Source: Streptomyces sp. I05A-00742 (GTDB lineage: Bacteria > Actinomycetota > Actinomycetes > Streptomycetales > Streptomycetaceae). Taken from it: a stretch of DNA of 64,000 bases. The first letter of the stretch is position 1; each line of letters starts with the position of its first letter. Below the pieces are notes generated by a model, which saw only the letters and a list, made by a program, of their open reading frames with translations, was not told where the DNA came from and ran no database searches. This document shows positions 19,936 to 29,408 of the stretch, one piece after another. The DNA lies in the NCBI RefSeq assembly GCF_013055795.1, contig NZ_JABETO010000009.1, positions 62,001 through 126,000 on the forward strand, read 5' to 3'. Made by a program: the position numbers and the translations under genes.

Positions 19936-19973
19936 CCGCACCCCGGGCCGGACCGCCCGGGGTGCGGTCTTTT
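19936..19973 (+). terminator. Rho-independent terminator after the S33 hydrolase
   Basis: Arms ccgcaccccggg and cccggggtgcgg form a 12-bp stem, followed by tctttt. It lies 20 bases past the stop codon. Confidence 0.85.
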
Positions 19974-20004
19974 GACAGCGAAATGAACAGGGGGACGGGC
20001 ACAG

Positions 20005-20877
20005 ATGACTGAAACGGCAGGCACGGCAGATGTGGCAGGCACAGCAGGGACCGCCACGGTCGTCGAGCTGTGGTACTACCCGGTCAAGGGATGTGCCGGG
20101 ACGGCGGTGGGCGAGGCGGTGCTGACACCCGCCGGTCCCGCCCACGACCGCAGCTTCATGGTCGTCGACGAGGAGGGCGTCTTCCGGAGCCAGCGCAAGG
20201 ACCCGCGCCTGGCGACGATCCGTCCCGAAGTCACCGCCGACGGCGCGCTGCTGACCCTGCGGGCCCCCGGCGCGGACGCGGTGACCGTCGAGGTGGACAC
20301 CACCGCCCCCCGGCGCGGGGTCGAGCTGTTCGGCGTGCCCTACCGGGGCATCGACCAGGGCGGAACGGCCGCCGCCTGGCTGTCCGACGTACTCGGCGCC
20401 CCCAGCAGACTGGTACGCGTCCCACCGGAGCACGACCGCGTCACCGACGGCCGGACCCCGGGCACCTCCGGCTGGGCCGACAGCTCCGCCCTCCACCTCC
20501 TCTCCCGCTCCAGCCTCACCCTGCTCAACACCAAGCTGGCCGAACGCGGCCTGCCGCCCCTGCCCATGAACCGCTTCCGCCCCAACGTCGTCATCGACGG
20601 CTGGGACGACCCCCACACCGAGGACCGGCTCCGCCACCTCACCATCGGCGACACCGAACTCGCCTACACCAAGCTCGCCGTCCGCTGCGCCGTCACCATG
20701 GTCGCCCAGGAGTCCGGCGCGAAAGCCGGCCCGGAACCCCTCCGCACCCTCGCCACCTACCGCCGGGCGGCCGCCGGCGGCGTCGTCTTCGGCACCAAGT
20801 TCTCCGTACTCCGGCCGGGCAAGCTCTCCCTTGGCGACGAACTGACCGTCGGCGAGTGGGGCGAGCCCGAGGGGTGA
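20005..20877 (+). CDS. MOSC-domain molybdenum-cofactor-binding protein
   Basis: A 290-residue protein with an N-terminal beta-barrel MOSC_N region (VELWYYPVKGCAGTAVGEA, AHDRSFMVVDEEGVFRSQR) and a C-terminal MOSC domain (MNRFRPNVVIDG). The cysteine in AVRCAVTMVAQ is in the place of the cofactor-sulfur-carrying Cys of the YcbX/mARC group. No redox partner lies nearby and there is no ferredoxin tail. Likely a small molybdoenzyme acting on N-hydroxylated compounds, by family only. Confidence 0.85.
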   Translation: MTETAGTADVAGTAGTATVVELWYYPVKGCAGTAVGEAVLTPAGPAHDRSFMVVDEEGVFRSQRKDPRLATIRPEVTADGALLTLRAPGADAVTVEVDTTAPRRGVELFGVPYRGIDQGGTAAAWLSDVLGAPSRLVRVPPEHDRVTDGRTPGTSGWADSSALHLLSRSSLTLLNTKLAERGLPPLPMNRFRPNVVIDGWDDPHTEDRLRHLTIGDTELAYTKLAVRCAVTMVAQESGAKAGPEPLRTLATYRRAAAGGVVFGTKFSVLRPGKLSLGDELTVGEWGEPEG

Positions 20878-20969
20878 GGGCCCGGGCTGGCGTGGCGAGT
20901 GCGATGCCCTCCTGTTCACTCTGGGCTCGGAGCCCTCGGCATGCCGAATGACGTGGGACAGCACGTCGC

Positions 20970-21310
20970 GGACGTGTGCATGGCGTGCGCTTGATGCGGA
21001 GTGGAAGACCCTCTACGAACCCGAGCTCGTCCTCCAACATCCGAGGACGTCCCCTGCTCGGCACGCGGTCTACTACCGGTTCACCGCCCGAATCCGTGTC
21101 TGGCTTGCCCGCCGCCGACTCCCGATCCCTCTGTCCCGGTTTATCTCGGCGTATGGGTCCTCCTCGCCATGGTGCGGATGCGGTCCCTGGAGGGCGCGAA
21201 AGCATGGTGGGGCGGCTTCATCGAGGGAGTGCGAACACCGTGCGGGCCGCGCAAGCCGATGAAGTGGCGCACGGTTTGGCGTATGACCCGGCTGGGGCGC
21301 CCGCCGATCA
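20970..21310 (+). pseudogene. C-terminal fragment of a family 2 glycosyltransferase
   Basis: Frame one reads EWKTLYEPELVLQHPRTSPARHAVYYRF; after a shift near 21137 another frame reads VYLGVWVLLAMVRMRSLEGAKAWW and continues to MKWRTVWRMTRLGRPP. This matches the tail of actinobacterial GT2 enzymes with a C-terminal membrane segment. The catalytic N-terminal two thirds are absent. Confidence 0.5.
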
Positions 21311-21344
21311 AGGTCCAAAGCCTCCCGCATTCCCGGCGCTCGGG

Positions 21345-21602
21345 CAGGGTGAAGGTCCTCGCCCGCTCGCCCGCGTACTTCGGACAGAGGGAGCCGAAAC
21401 CGTCAGCGTTGAAGTTGTGGATCACATCCCGGACCCGGTCCGCGCTGGTGAACGTCTCCTCGGCGGTCTTCGCCACGGGCATGCCCTGGGCCGGCAGCAG
21501 CACCGTCTGCGCCCGGCGCAGGTCACCACCGACCGGTGCCCCTGCGGATGATCCGGAGCAGCCGTCTGCCCTCGTCGTCATCGATCTCACGGAGCCGCAC
21601 TC
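21345..21602 (-). pseudogene. IS630-family transposase N-terminal fragment
   Basis: Minus-strand residues LLPAQGMPVAKTAEETFTSA and RVRDVIHNFNADGFGSLCPK are the HTH region of IS630-type transposases. The DDE catalytic domain is missing; the fragment abuts the glycosyltransferase remnant. Confidence 0.65.
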
Positions 21603-21698
21603 GCTCTGCCACCGGCACAGCTTGCCGGACGCGCGCCGCCGGAGTGGAATCCGGGCGGCGCGTCACTTCACCACAGCACAAGGGCCGTTGATGCGGCG

Positions 21699-22340
21699 CT
21701 AGCCGAGATTCTGAACCTCATCGTCCGCGTGCGCGCCGAACTCGGCGACGCGCACCTCCGCGATGTGCTCGTACCGGCTGATCCGGTCGGTCCACTCCGC
21801 GTCGACGCCGAACGCCACCTGCGCGAAGCCCACCCGCCCCACGGCCTCGGCCAGGCCCGGATCGCCAGGGGCCAGCAGCCGCACCGGCTCGTCGAGCGCC
21901 ACCGTCTGCGGCGGCACGAAGTACTCGTCCGGCAGAACGGTGCGCGCATGGACGAGCGCGCCGACAGCGACGACCGAGCCGGCCCCCAACCGCGCGCTCT
22001 GCAGGACCGTCGCCGCGGTCGCCACGTAGGCGCACCTGCCGACCTCGCAGCCCAGCAGTGTGGCATGCGGCCCCACGAAGACATGGTCGCCGACAAGCAC
22101 CGGCTGGTCGCCGGCGACCGCAGACCCGCGCAACACCGCGTTCTCGCAGATCACCGCCGCCTCCCCGACCTCGATCCGAGACCCCTCGGCATCGAGCACC
22201 GCACCGTACATCACCCGCGCCCTCGGCCCCACCCGGACATCACCGACGAGCGTGGCCGTCGGGGCGACGTAGGCGGTGGGATGGACCTGCGGTTCATGCC
22301 CGCGATGCCGGATGCGGATTCCCTGCGTTTCAGCGATCAT
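21699..22340 (-). CDS. Gamma-carbonic-anhydrase-like hexapeptide-repeat protein
   Basis: A 213-residue left-handed beta-helix protein: repeats of the form V-x-x-x-A-x-V starting HPTAYVAPTATLVGDVRVG, through VLVGDHVFVGPHATLLGCEV and RLGAGSVVAVGALV. The ATG at 22340 is chosen because everything upstream in frame lacks family character. It may bind zinc at trimer interfaces or be an acyltransferase relative. It sits between IS debris and a GNAT gene and appears intact. Confidence 0.75.
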   Translation of the reverse strand: MIAETQGIRIRHRGHEPQVHPTAYVAPTATLVGDVRVGPRARVMYGAVLDAEGSRIEVGEAAVICENAVLRGSAVAGDQPVLVGDHVFVGPHATLLGCEVGRCAYVATAATVLQSARLGAGSVVAVGALVHARTVLPDEYFVPPQTVALDEPVRLLAPGDPGLAEAVGRVGFAQVAFGVDAEWTDRISRYEHIAEVRVAEFGAHADDEVQNLG

Positions 22341-22592
22341 GAGCGGATTCTCGCCGACCGACCGCGAGCACGCTGGCGGATTTCCGACATCGCGTTCGCC
22401 GAGACTTTTGCCGTCCGCGATCTGAGGCACTACAGGGCGAACGTTGGCCGGGCGGCGCCTGGCGGTTGGCTGGAGCACCCACCCGCCTGATCGGGCAGCG
22501 AGCCGCAGGACCCCGGCCCAGTTCGCGATTCTTCCAATGCTCGCGTTCATGACTACAGTGAGTAATGGTCAAGACCTGTGGACCAAGATCTT

Positions 22593-23048
22593 CTAAAGCT
22601 TCTTCGTCATAAACGTGTTGTTCGGGTCGGGCCGATATTCCGCGAACGGTTCGCAGTACTCGAACCCGAACTTCTCGTAGAGCTTCCTGGCCGGTAGGAA
22701 GAACTCGTTCGCGCCGGTTTCGAGACTCAGCTTGGTGAAGCCCATGCGCCGGGCCTCGGTGACGATGTGGTCCAGCAGACGGGACGCGATCCCACTCCGC
22801 TTCCGGGCCGGCGCTGCACGCATCGACTTCAACTCGCCATGGACGGCGTCCAGTCTCTTGATTGCGCCGCAGCCCACCACGGTGTCGCCGTCCATGACCG
22901 ACCAGAAGGTGACCTGAGGGCCGCGAAGGCTGTCGAGGTCGAGGGCGTGTTTGCTCTCCGGCGGCGTGATGGACCGCATCTCCTGCACATGCTCGTCGAG
23001 GAACTCGGCGATCTGCCGGCCGGAGAGGTCATCGACCACGATCTTCAC
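22593..23048 (-). CDS. GNAT-family N-acetyltransferase
   Basis: A 151-residue single-domain acetyltransferase. The acetyl-CoA loop is KSMRAAPARKRSGIASRLLDH, a variant of the R/Q-x-x-G-x-G/A motif, and the C-terminal ARKLYEKFGFEYCEPF matches motif B. Resembles small GNAT enzymes that act on amino acids or peptides. Own promoter likely; no operon partner. Confidence 0.85.
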   Translation of the reverse strand: MKIVVDDLSGRQIAEFLDEHVQEMRSITPPESKHALDLDSLRGPQVTFWSVMDGDTVVGCGAIKRLDAVHGELKSMRAAPARKRSGIASRLLDHIVTEARRMGFTKLSLETGANEFFLPARKLYEKFGFEYCEPFAEYRPDPNNTFMTKKL

Positions 23049-23190
23049 TTCTGCTCGCCTCTCTTCGGAACCTCCGGCGCCCTGGCTGCCACGCCTTTCC
23101 TTACTGTAGTGGTCGGTTCCGGAAGTCCTTCGGGGGTTGACTCCGGGTGGCTGCGTGACGTCGCGCAGCCGGCGTCTTGACCGGTGTTGG

Positions 23191-24450
23191 TCAGCGTCGC
23201 AGGTTGGGTGCAGCCACTGGCTTGGTCGACCTGCGCTCCCTTGACGCGCGACGTTGCGGTGACCGGGCCGGCTCCGGTGTCACCCGAAGGTGCAGTGCGG
23301 CGAGCAGTGGGCAGAGCGCGGCCATTGCCGACCACAGTGCGGTCGTCCCCGCGTGGGCGAGCAGCCGGGTGCCGAGGACGGGTGTGAGCGTCAAGGCGAT
23401 CCCCCAGCCGGTACCGAAGATGACCAGGTAGCGGCCGCTTGCGCCGGGTGGCGCGAGGTCGGTGACGAGCGCGTGGATGCGGCCCATGACCAGGAGATCG
23501 CCGAGGCTCTTCATGGCGGCCGAGCCGAGCAGCGCCGGCAGGGTGCGGGTGAGGGCGTAGCCGGTCAGCCCCGCGGCCGGGAAGAGATGGGCGAGGGCGA
23601 GTGCGACGGGCGTGGTGAGCCGGGTCGCGCATAGGGCAGCGGATCAGCGGCTGGGCGAGCACGGTGGTGGCCGCGGCGGCGGTGAACGACAGCCCGGCGT
23701 CGGCGGCGGGCAGGCCCTGCCGTGCGAGTGCGAGCGGCAGGGTGCAACGTCTGTTGGTGATCAGGGCGTAGGCGGTGCCGGTGGCCAGGACGCTCAGCAG
23801 GGCTCGGTCGCGCAGTGGTCGTACGGCGGTGTCGTCCTGGCCCTCTCCGGGTGGTTCGGGACGGTCGCGGGGGAGGGCCAGCCGGATCAGCAGTGCGCAG
23901 GCCAGGCAGGTGGCGGCGTCGGTGGCGAAGAGCCGGCGCAGGTCCCAGCGGCCGAGCAGGGCGGCGAGCAGTCCGGCGCCCATGGCGCCCGCCGCGAGCG
24001 CGGCGCTGAACAGGCTGAACGCGCGTACACGGTGCTGCTCCGGTCCGGACTCGCCGATGATCGCCTGGCTCGGGGCTCGTAGAGCTCGAAGGCCGGCCCG
24101 AGCAGCACAGCCCCGGCGACCGCCCAGGTGAGCGACGCGGAGGCCGCGATCGCCAGCTGTGCGACGGCGCATCCGCAGAGCCCGAGCACGATGGTCGTGC
24201 GCCGGCCGATTCGGTCGGCCAAGTGTCCCCCGGCCAGCCGCGAGGGGATCGTCGCGAGCCCGAAGGCGGCGCCGACCGGCCCGGCGCCGACCGGCCCGGC
24301 GCCGACCAGCCCGGCGGCGGTCAGGCTCGCGCTGTGGTCGGTGCTGATCAGCGCGGTGAGAAAGGGCAGTGAGAAGGCCCCGAGTTGGTTGACGACCTGG
24401 GCGAGTAACAGCAGGCGGACGGTGCGGGGCAGTGGTTCGGAGCACGACAC
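23191..24450 (-). pseudogene. Frameshifted MFS transporter
   Basis: The GTG at 24450 opens an MFS N-terminus (RLLLLAQVVNQLGAFSLPFLT, then HLADRIGRRTTIVLGLCGC). Near 24080 the frame shifts and continues (QAIIGESGPEQHRVRAFSLFSAA), and near 23630 it shifts again to a C-terminal part (GRYLVIFGTGWGIALTLTPV). Two shifts make it inactive unless the sequence is in error. A 15-base unit coding VGAGP is repeated near 24277-24320. Confidence 0.75.
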
Positions 24451-24605
24451 GGCGCCTCCTGTTCTCGTGAATCGTCAATGTCAGCGATCAGCGGGGGGTA
24501 CGTGCACCCATGTCCGGCTCGTCCTCGTGTGACCTGCGAGCCCTGCCCGACGCCGTCTGCGCCGGCCGTAGCATCGGTCTGCGCTGCCGGGCCGGCGATC
24601 CACCG

Positions 24606-25187
24606 TCAGGTCGGACCCACGCCGCGGGCGAAGTGCGGCAGCATCATCGCGACCAGGGCGTCGACATCGGCATCGACCATGGGTTCGCCGGTCATGCCCA
24701 TCCGGTGGAGCAGGGTGCCGACGACGACGTCGATGAAGAACAGGACCCTGTTCTCCGGCTCGTCGAGGGCGTCCTGGAGGGCGAGGCGGTAGGGGTCCTG
24801 CAACCGTGCGGAGAGGATCTCGCGCAGGGCCGGGTCGCTGACGGCGTCGCTGAACACGCCCGCGAACGCGTCGCCCACCCCGGGCTCGCCGATCTTCGCC
24901 GCGATCCAGCGGATGGTCGAGGACATGAGCTCGGCCCGGTCGGCGCCCTCCTTCAGCGGAACCGGGCCGAACGCGTCGAGGAGGCAGTCCACGATCAGCG
25001 CGCCCTTCGACGGCCAGCGGCGGTAGACCGTCGACTTCGCGATGCCGGCCGCGGCGGCGATGCGCTCGACCGTGGCGCGCGCGTAGCCGATTTCGCGGAC
25101 CGTGCTCAGGGTGGCGGTGAAGACCTTGGCGTCGAGGCCGGCGCGCGGGCGTCCGGGCGGTCGGGCGGGAGGAGGCGTTCGAGTCAT
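24606..25187 (-). CDS. TetR-family repressor with divergent hydrolase
   Basis: A 193-residue regulator. The N-terminal HTH (EIGYARATVERIAAAAGIAK then STVYRRWPSKGALI) is canonical; the C-terminal half is a TetR_C-type ligand domain. It is divergent from the hydrolase at 25263 across 75 bases that hold a large palindrome, which is almost certainly its operator, so it should repress both genes until a ligand arrives. The ATG at 25187 follows a GGTGAGGGA ribosome site. Confidence 0.9.
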   Translation of the reverse strand: MTRTPPPARPPGRPRAGLDAKVFTATLSTVREIGYARATVERIAAAAGIAKSTVYRRWPSKGALIVDCLLDAFGPVPLKEGADRAELMSSTIRWIAAKIGEPGVGDAFAGVFSDAVSDPALREILSARLQDPYRLALQDALDEPENRVLFFIDVVVGTLLHRMGMTGEPMVDADVDALVAMMLPHFARGVGPT

Positions 25188-25204
25188 TCCCTCACCATAG
25201 CTAG

Positions 25205-25242
25205 TTACGCTACCTTGGGTATCGATACCTGAGGTAGCGTAA
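25205..25242. promoter_or_regulatory. TetR operator palindrome
   Basis: Nested palindrome: outer arms ttacgctacc and ggtagcgtaa, inner perfect ggtatcgatacc, centred at 25223/25224. It lies between the divergent TetR gene and the hydrolase gene. Confidence 0.8.
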
Positions 25243-25262
25243 TCATTCGGGGAGGAGAAGGC

Positions 25263-26279
25263 ATGAGAGGGAACAACGGTGCGCGGCAGCCGTCGGCGAG
25301 CAGTAGCGGCTTGCGGCAGCAGGCACTGGGGGGTGAGCCGGACTGGGCGGCGATGACCACCGAGGAACTGGCTGCCTACCGCGAGGCGGAGAACCGCAGG
25401 CGGGCGTCGCCTGCGATGCGGGCGATCACGGGGATGCCGGACCCCGGTGCCGCGATCGACTGGCAGTCGCTGGCGCTGCCCGGCCGCCGCCTGCCGGTCC
25501 GGGTCCACCGGCCGGTGCGCGAAGGCGGCGCCGGCTCCGCCGACCGGGCGGCGGCCCTGCCCCTCGTACTCCACGTCCACGGCGGCGGGTTCGTGGGCAC
25601 GGCGGTGCAGAGCGACTGGATCAACAGCCATCTCGCCGCCCAGTTGCCGGCCCTTGTCGTCTCGGTCGAGCACCGCCTCCTCGCCCCGGACACTCCACTG
25701 TCGGCCGCCGCCGACGACGGCTGGGACGCGCTCGACCACCTGGTGCGGCACGCCGCCGACTGGGGCATCGACCCGGCGCGCATCGCTGTGTTCGGCGAGA
25801 GCTGCGGCGCACTGATCACCGCCCTGGCCGCCATCCGCGCCAGGCAGGCCGACCTGCAACTGCGGGCGCAGGTGCTGGTCAACCCCCTCGCGGACGTGAC
25901 CGGGACGATGTTCGACCACCCCTCGGTCACCGAGCACGCCCACAGTCCGACCCTGACCGTTCCTCAACTGAGGCTGTTGCACCGGCTCGCCGTCCCCTCG
26001 GGAACCGATCCCCGTACGGTGTCTCCGCTGCACGCCGGCAGTCTCACCGGGCTCGCCCCGGCGCTGGTGGTGGTGCCGAGCCATGACCCGCTGGCCGACC
26101 ACGGCCGCCGCTACGCCGAGCGCCTGCGTGCGGCCGGGACACCCGCGAGGCTGACCGAGTTCCCCGAGGCCACACACGCCTTCGTCAGCATGCCGACCGT
26201 AGTGCCGCAGGCCGAGGCGGCACGGGCGGAGATCACCGGGTTCCTCCGCGACGCCCTCGGCCACCCCGGCGGTCGCTGA
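25263..26279 (+). CDS. Hormone-sensitive-lipase-type alpha/beta hydrolase
   Basis: A 338-residue esterase of the HSL/BigC3 group: HVHGGGFVGTA forms the oxyanion hole, the nucleophile Ser is in FGESCGALIT, the Asp is near SHDPLADHGR and the His in EATHAFVS. No signal peptide. Preceded by GGGGAGGAGAAGGC at the start. Its regulation by the divergent TetR protein suggests it degrades a small ester or lactone ligand of that repressor. Confidence 0.88.
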   Translation: MRGNNGARQPSASSSGLRQQALGGEPDWAAMTTEELAAYREAENRRRASPAMRAITGMPDPGAAIDWQSLALPGRRLPVRVHRPVREGGAGSADRAAALPLVLHVHGGGFVGTAVQSDWINSHLAAQLPALVVSVEHRLLAPDTPLSAAADDGWDALDHLVRHAADWGIDPARIAVFGESCGALITALAAIRARQADLQLRAQVLVNPLADVTGTMFDHPSVTEHAHSPTLTVPQLRLLHRLAVPSGTDPRTVSPLHAGSLTGLAPALVVVPSHDPLADHGRRYAERLRAAGTPARLTEFPEATHAFVSMPTVVPQAEAARAEITGFLRDALGHPGGR

Positions 26280-26562
26280 CCAAGCAAGTCCGACGGACGG
26301 GCCGCGGCACCCGCCGACGACCCGCGCCCCGAACCGAGCGGTCAACGTCACCTGCCGAACGGTCAAGATCACCCGTCGGAGGACAAGCGGTACCCCAGGC
26401 GGACACACCCTGTGGGCCTTCGCGGCATGCTGGGATCACGTGCAGGTATTCGGCTGCGGCCAAGCGGTGCGGGCGTGTTCACATCCTGTCGGACGGGCCG
26501 GGAAGAGGACACGGCAGGCTACGGCCTGTCGTGATCCACTTCTCCCGATCGGCCCTTGCCCC

Positions 26563-26735
26563 ATGCCCGTTGCCCCGGCCCGTCCGATAGCCCCAACTGC
26601 CGCCGAGCGCGAGCGGCTGAAGAAGTTGGCCTACGGCCACAAGACCGAGTACGGGCTGCGTGTCCGGGCGCAGGTCGTGCTGCACGCGTCTCGCGGGCGC
26701 CCCAACGCGCGCATCGGGGCATCCCTGGCCACGAT
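26563..26735 (+). pseudogene. IS630-type transposase N-terminal fragment
   Basis: Reads ARPIAPTAAERERLKKLAYG and RVRAQVVLHASRGRPNARIG, the first HTH segment of an IS630-like transposase. Similarity stops near 26735. Together with the next, oppositely oriented piece it marks a rearranged insertion. Confidence 0.6.
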
Positions 26736-26889
26736 CTCGGGCTTCGGCTTTGTCGAGGTCGGAGAGCAGTGGGATGAGGAGGACGGTCGTGAACTCGTCT
26801 TCGAGGTTCCTGCCCGCCGGATTCCACTCACTCGACGGGACGGTTCACGGCATAACACCGAGCCATGACCGGGGCGTCCGGCGCGGTCG

Positions 26890-27262
26890 TCACGCCGCGG
26901 CGGCGAGTGGGCGCCCGCCCCAGCGGATGCCTGTCTCGCTGCGGATGCGGGCGCGTTCCGGTGTTGAGCGGCCAGGACGTAGGGGTGGCGGGCACTGACG
27001 TTGCGCCGGCGTAGATAAGCCTGCAGGGATCAGGTCTGGATGGTGTGGCTCGCATGGTGGGAGTTGGCCACGGTGGACTGCCGCAGCGGTCCGAAGCGTG
27101 CCTCGATCGGGTTCGCCCAGGAAGCGTTGGTCGGGGTGAAGCACGGCTCGACCTTGTTCTTATTCGCTCAGGAGCGGATCTTCGCTCCCTTGCGGGCGGA
27201 GAGAATGTCCAGGACCACGTAGATCGGGGCGTCGTCCGGTCGGGCAGCCTGGATCGACGAGC
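26890..27262 (-). pseudogene. IS630-type transposase DDE-domain fragment with nonsense codon
   Basis: Minus-strand frame reads PDDAPIYVVLDILSARKGAK, then an in-frame TGA where relatives have TGG, then KNKVEPCFTPTNASWANPIE with the catalytic Glu. A further frame change precedes the C-terminal RSETGIRWGGRPL. Dead copy next to the beta-lactamase 3' end. Confidence 0.65.
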
Positions 27263-27303
27263 TGAAGTGGGTGGAGTCCGGGACGGCGAGGGTCACCGCC
27301 GCC

Positions 27304-28230
27304 TCACGCGGACCGGCAGACACACCCCGGCCCCGCGCAGGACGACGGGACGAGGGAGCAGCGGACCAGACCCGCGGTCCGCGCGACGATCGCGTCGTCG
27401 CCATCCTCCGTGCTGCCGACGCGCGTGGTGTAGACGGCGATGACGAGCGGGGCGCGGCCGGGCGGGCGGACGATCGCGATGTCGTTGTTCGCCCCGCGCT
27501 CGCCCTTGCCGGTCTTGTCCCCGACGCGCCAGCCGGCTGGCATGGCCTTGCGGATGCGGGTGTCGCCGGTGTGGCAGTCCTCCAGCCAGCGCGTCAGCTG
27601 CTCCCGGTCGGGCGCGGCGAGGGCCGGGCCCAGGGTGAGGGCGTACAGGTCGCGGGCCATGGACGCGGGAGTCGTGGTGTCACGGGGGTCGCCGGGGAAA
27701 TTGGTGTTGAGTTCGGGCTCGGTGCGGTCCAGTCGGGTGCGGTGGTCGCCGAGTGTCCGAGCGAACGCGCCGATCGTCCGCGGGCCGCCGAGCAGGCCCA
27801 GCAGGAGGTTGCCCGCGGTGTTGTCGCTCCAGGTGAGGGTCGCGTCGCACAACTCGCGTACGGTCATGGAGCCCTTGGGCAGGTTCTCCTTGGTGACGGG
27901 GGAGCCCGCGATGACCTCGGTGTAGTGCACCGCACGGTCCAGGAGCCCCGGGTCCTCCCGGCGCGCCGTGCGCAGGATCGCGGCGGCGGCGAGGAGTTTG
28001 AACGTCGAGCACATCGCGAAGCGTTCGTGCGCCCGGTAGGCAACGGACCGGCCGGAGCCGGTGTCGAACGCCGCCACGCCGATGCGGCCGCCGTACGTCT
28101 CCTCCATCGCGCGCAGGCGCTCCGTCACCCCGCTTCCGGCGGCGTGCGCGGACGGGCCGGGCAGGGCGGCCGCCAGCGGGGCCGCGGCGGTCGCGATCAG
28201 TAATCCTCTGCGGGACATGCGTGTCGTCAT
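27304..28230 (-). CDS. Class A beta-lactamase, Tat-exported
   Basis: A 308-residue serine beta-lactamase. A twin-arginine signal (MSRRGLLIATAAAPLAAALP, cleavage near AHA) opens the protein. Motifs in order: STFK (nucleophile Ser and Lys), SDN loop, EPELN (general base Glu), KTG box followed by ERGANNDIAIV. The last 20 residues (after IVARTAGLV) are Cys- and Ser-rich and unlike the usual end helix, and the gene stops just before IS630 debris, so its 3' end may have been altered. Start at 28230; ATG 28218 also possible. Confidence 0.88.
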   Translation of the reverse strand: MTTRMSRRGLLIATAAAPLAAALPGPSAHAAGSGVTERLRAMEETYGGRIGVAAFDTGSGRSVAYRAHERFAMCSTFKLLAAAAILRTARREDPGLLDRAVHYTEVIAGSPVTKENLPKGSMTVRELCDATLTWSDNTAGNLLLGLLGGPRTIGAFARTLGDHRTRLDRTEPELNTNFPGDPRDTTTPASMARDLYALTLGPALAAPDREQLTRWLEDCHTGDTRIRKAMPAGWRVGDKTGKGERGANNDIAIVRPPGRAPLVIAVYTTRVGSTEDGDDAIVARTAGLVRCSLVPSSCAGPGCVCRSA

Positions 28231-28333
28231 GATCGGCAGAATAGGCCCTGTCCGGTGGACCGTGCCGGGGGTGGGACGGTCCGGCACGTCCATCTGCGGC
28301 GCTGTGGTCGGGTGAAGGAGGAGAATCAGCCGC

Positions 28334-29317
28334 ATGACCATGGTGAAGGACATCGACGTCCGCGGTATGCAGCACTGCGAGACGACGGCGCTGGGCGTAC
28401 TGCTGCGCCATGAGGGGCTCGACTTGTCCGAGCCCATGCTGTTCGGGCTCGGCTCCGGGCTGTCCTTCATCTACTGGGACAGCAAAGCCATGGCCTTCCC
28501 CTTCCTGGGAGGCCGGGTCAAGCCGTTCGAGCTCACCAGGAACCTGGCCGCCGTACTCGGGCTTGAGTTACTGGTCGAGGAGACCACCTCCCCGCGCAAG
28601 GCGTGGCAGAACGTGGCGGCGTCCATCGACGCCGGCCGGCCGGTCGGCCTTCAGCTCGACAGCTACCACCTGGACTACTTGAGCACCAAGGTGCATTTCG
28701 GCGGGCACGTCGTGGCCATGTACGGCTACGACGAACAGGACGCCTACCTGGTGGACACCGGCTCGCAGGGCGGAGCCGTATCGACCGGCCTCATCGGCCT
28801 GGCCAGGGCCAGAGCCGAGCGTGGTCCCATGACGGCCAGGCACCGCTCCTTCACCATCACAGCGCCCGGCAACCTGACGTCACCGCAGGACCGGATCATC
28901 CCCGCGATCAAGACCTGCGCCGACGCCTTCCTGAACCCGCCCATCGCGAACCTGGGCCACCGGGGTATCGAGAAGACCGCCAAGCAAGTGCCGAAGTGGC
29001 TGCAGCGCAGCGACAATCCGCGGGAGGACCTGCCACAGGCCGCCGTCCTCATGGAGAGGGCCGGCACCGGCGGCGCCCTGTTCCGCAATCTCTACCGGGA
29101 CTTCCTCGCCGAATGTGCCCAGTTGATCGACAGCCGTCACCTGCGTACTGGTCACAGCCTGTACACCGAGGCCGCCACTCTCTGGACACAGGTGGCCGCA
29201 CTCATCGGGACAGCAGGCGAATCCGGCGACGCGAAGAACCTCATGCAGGCCGGCTCCATCCTCCACGAGCTCTCGCGCATAGAACGCGATGCGATGCGGG
29301 CACTCAGCATGCTCTAG
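28334..29317 (+). CDS. BtrH N-terminal-domain protein with TTA codon
   Basis: A 327-residue protein. Residues 1-140 resemble the BtrH N-terminal (papain-like acyltransferase) domain: MQHCETTALGVLLRHEG with Cys15 as the likely nucleophile, SYHLDYLSTKVHFGGHVV with the His, and YLVDTGSQGG. The rest resembles DUF4872. BtrH moves an acyl group in butirosin synthesis; similar proteins occur in secondary-metabolite loci, but no partner genes are seen here. Codon 79 (28568-28570) is TTA, implying control by the bldA tRNA. Preceded by GAAGGAGGAG. Confidence 0.75.
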   Translation: MTMVKDIDVRGMQHCETTALGVLLRHEGLDLSEPMLFGLGSGLSFIYWDSKAMAFPFLGGRVKPFELTRNLAAVLGLELLVEETTSPRKAWQNVAASIDAGRPVGLQLDSYHLDYLSTKVHFGGHVVAMYGYDEQDAYLVDTGSQGGAVSTGLIGLARARAERGPMTARHRSFTITAPGNLTSPQDRIIPAIKTCADAFLNPPIANLGHRGIEKTAKQVPKWLQRSDNPREDLPQAAVLMERAGTGGALFRNLYRDFLAECAQLIDSRHLRTGHSLYTEAATLWTQVAALIGTAGESGDAKNLMQAGSILHELSRIERDAMRALSML

Positions 29318-29408
29318 GAGGCGTGTTGCGAAAGTGTGTGCGGTAGTGGACGTGGCGTAGTACTCCTGAGAGACGTAGAGACACGTTTGTTCTGACTTGG
29401 AGTCGTCA

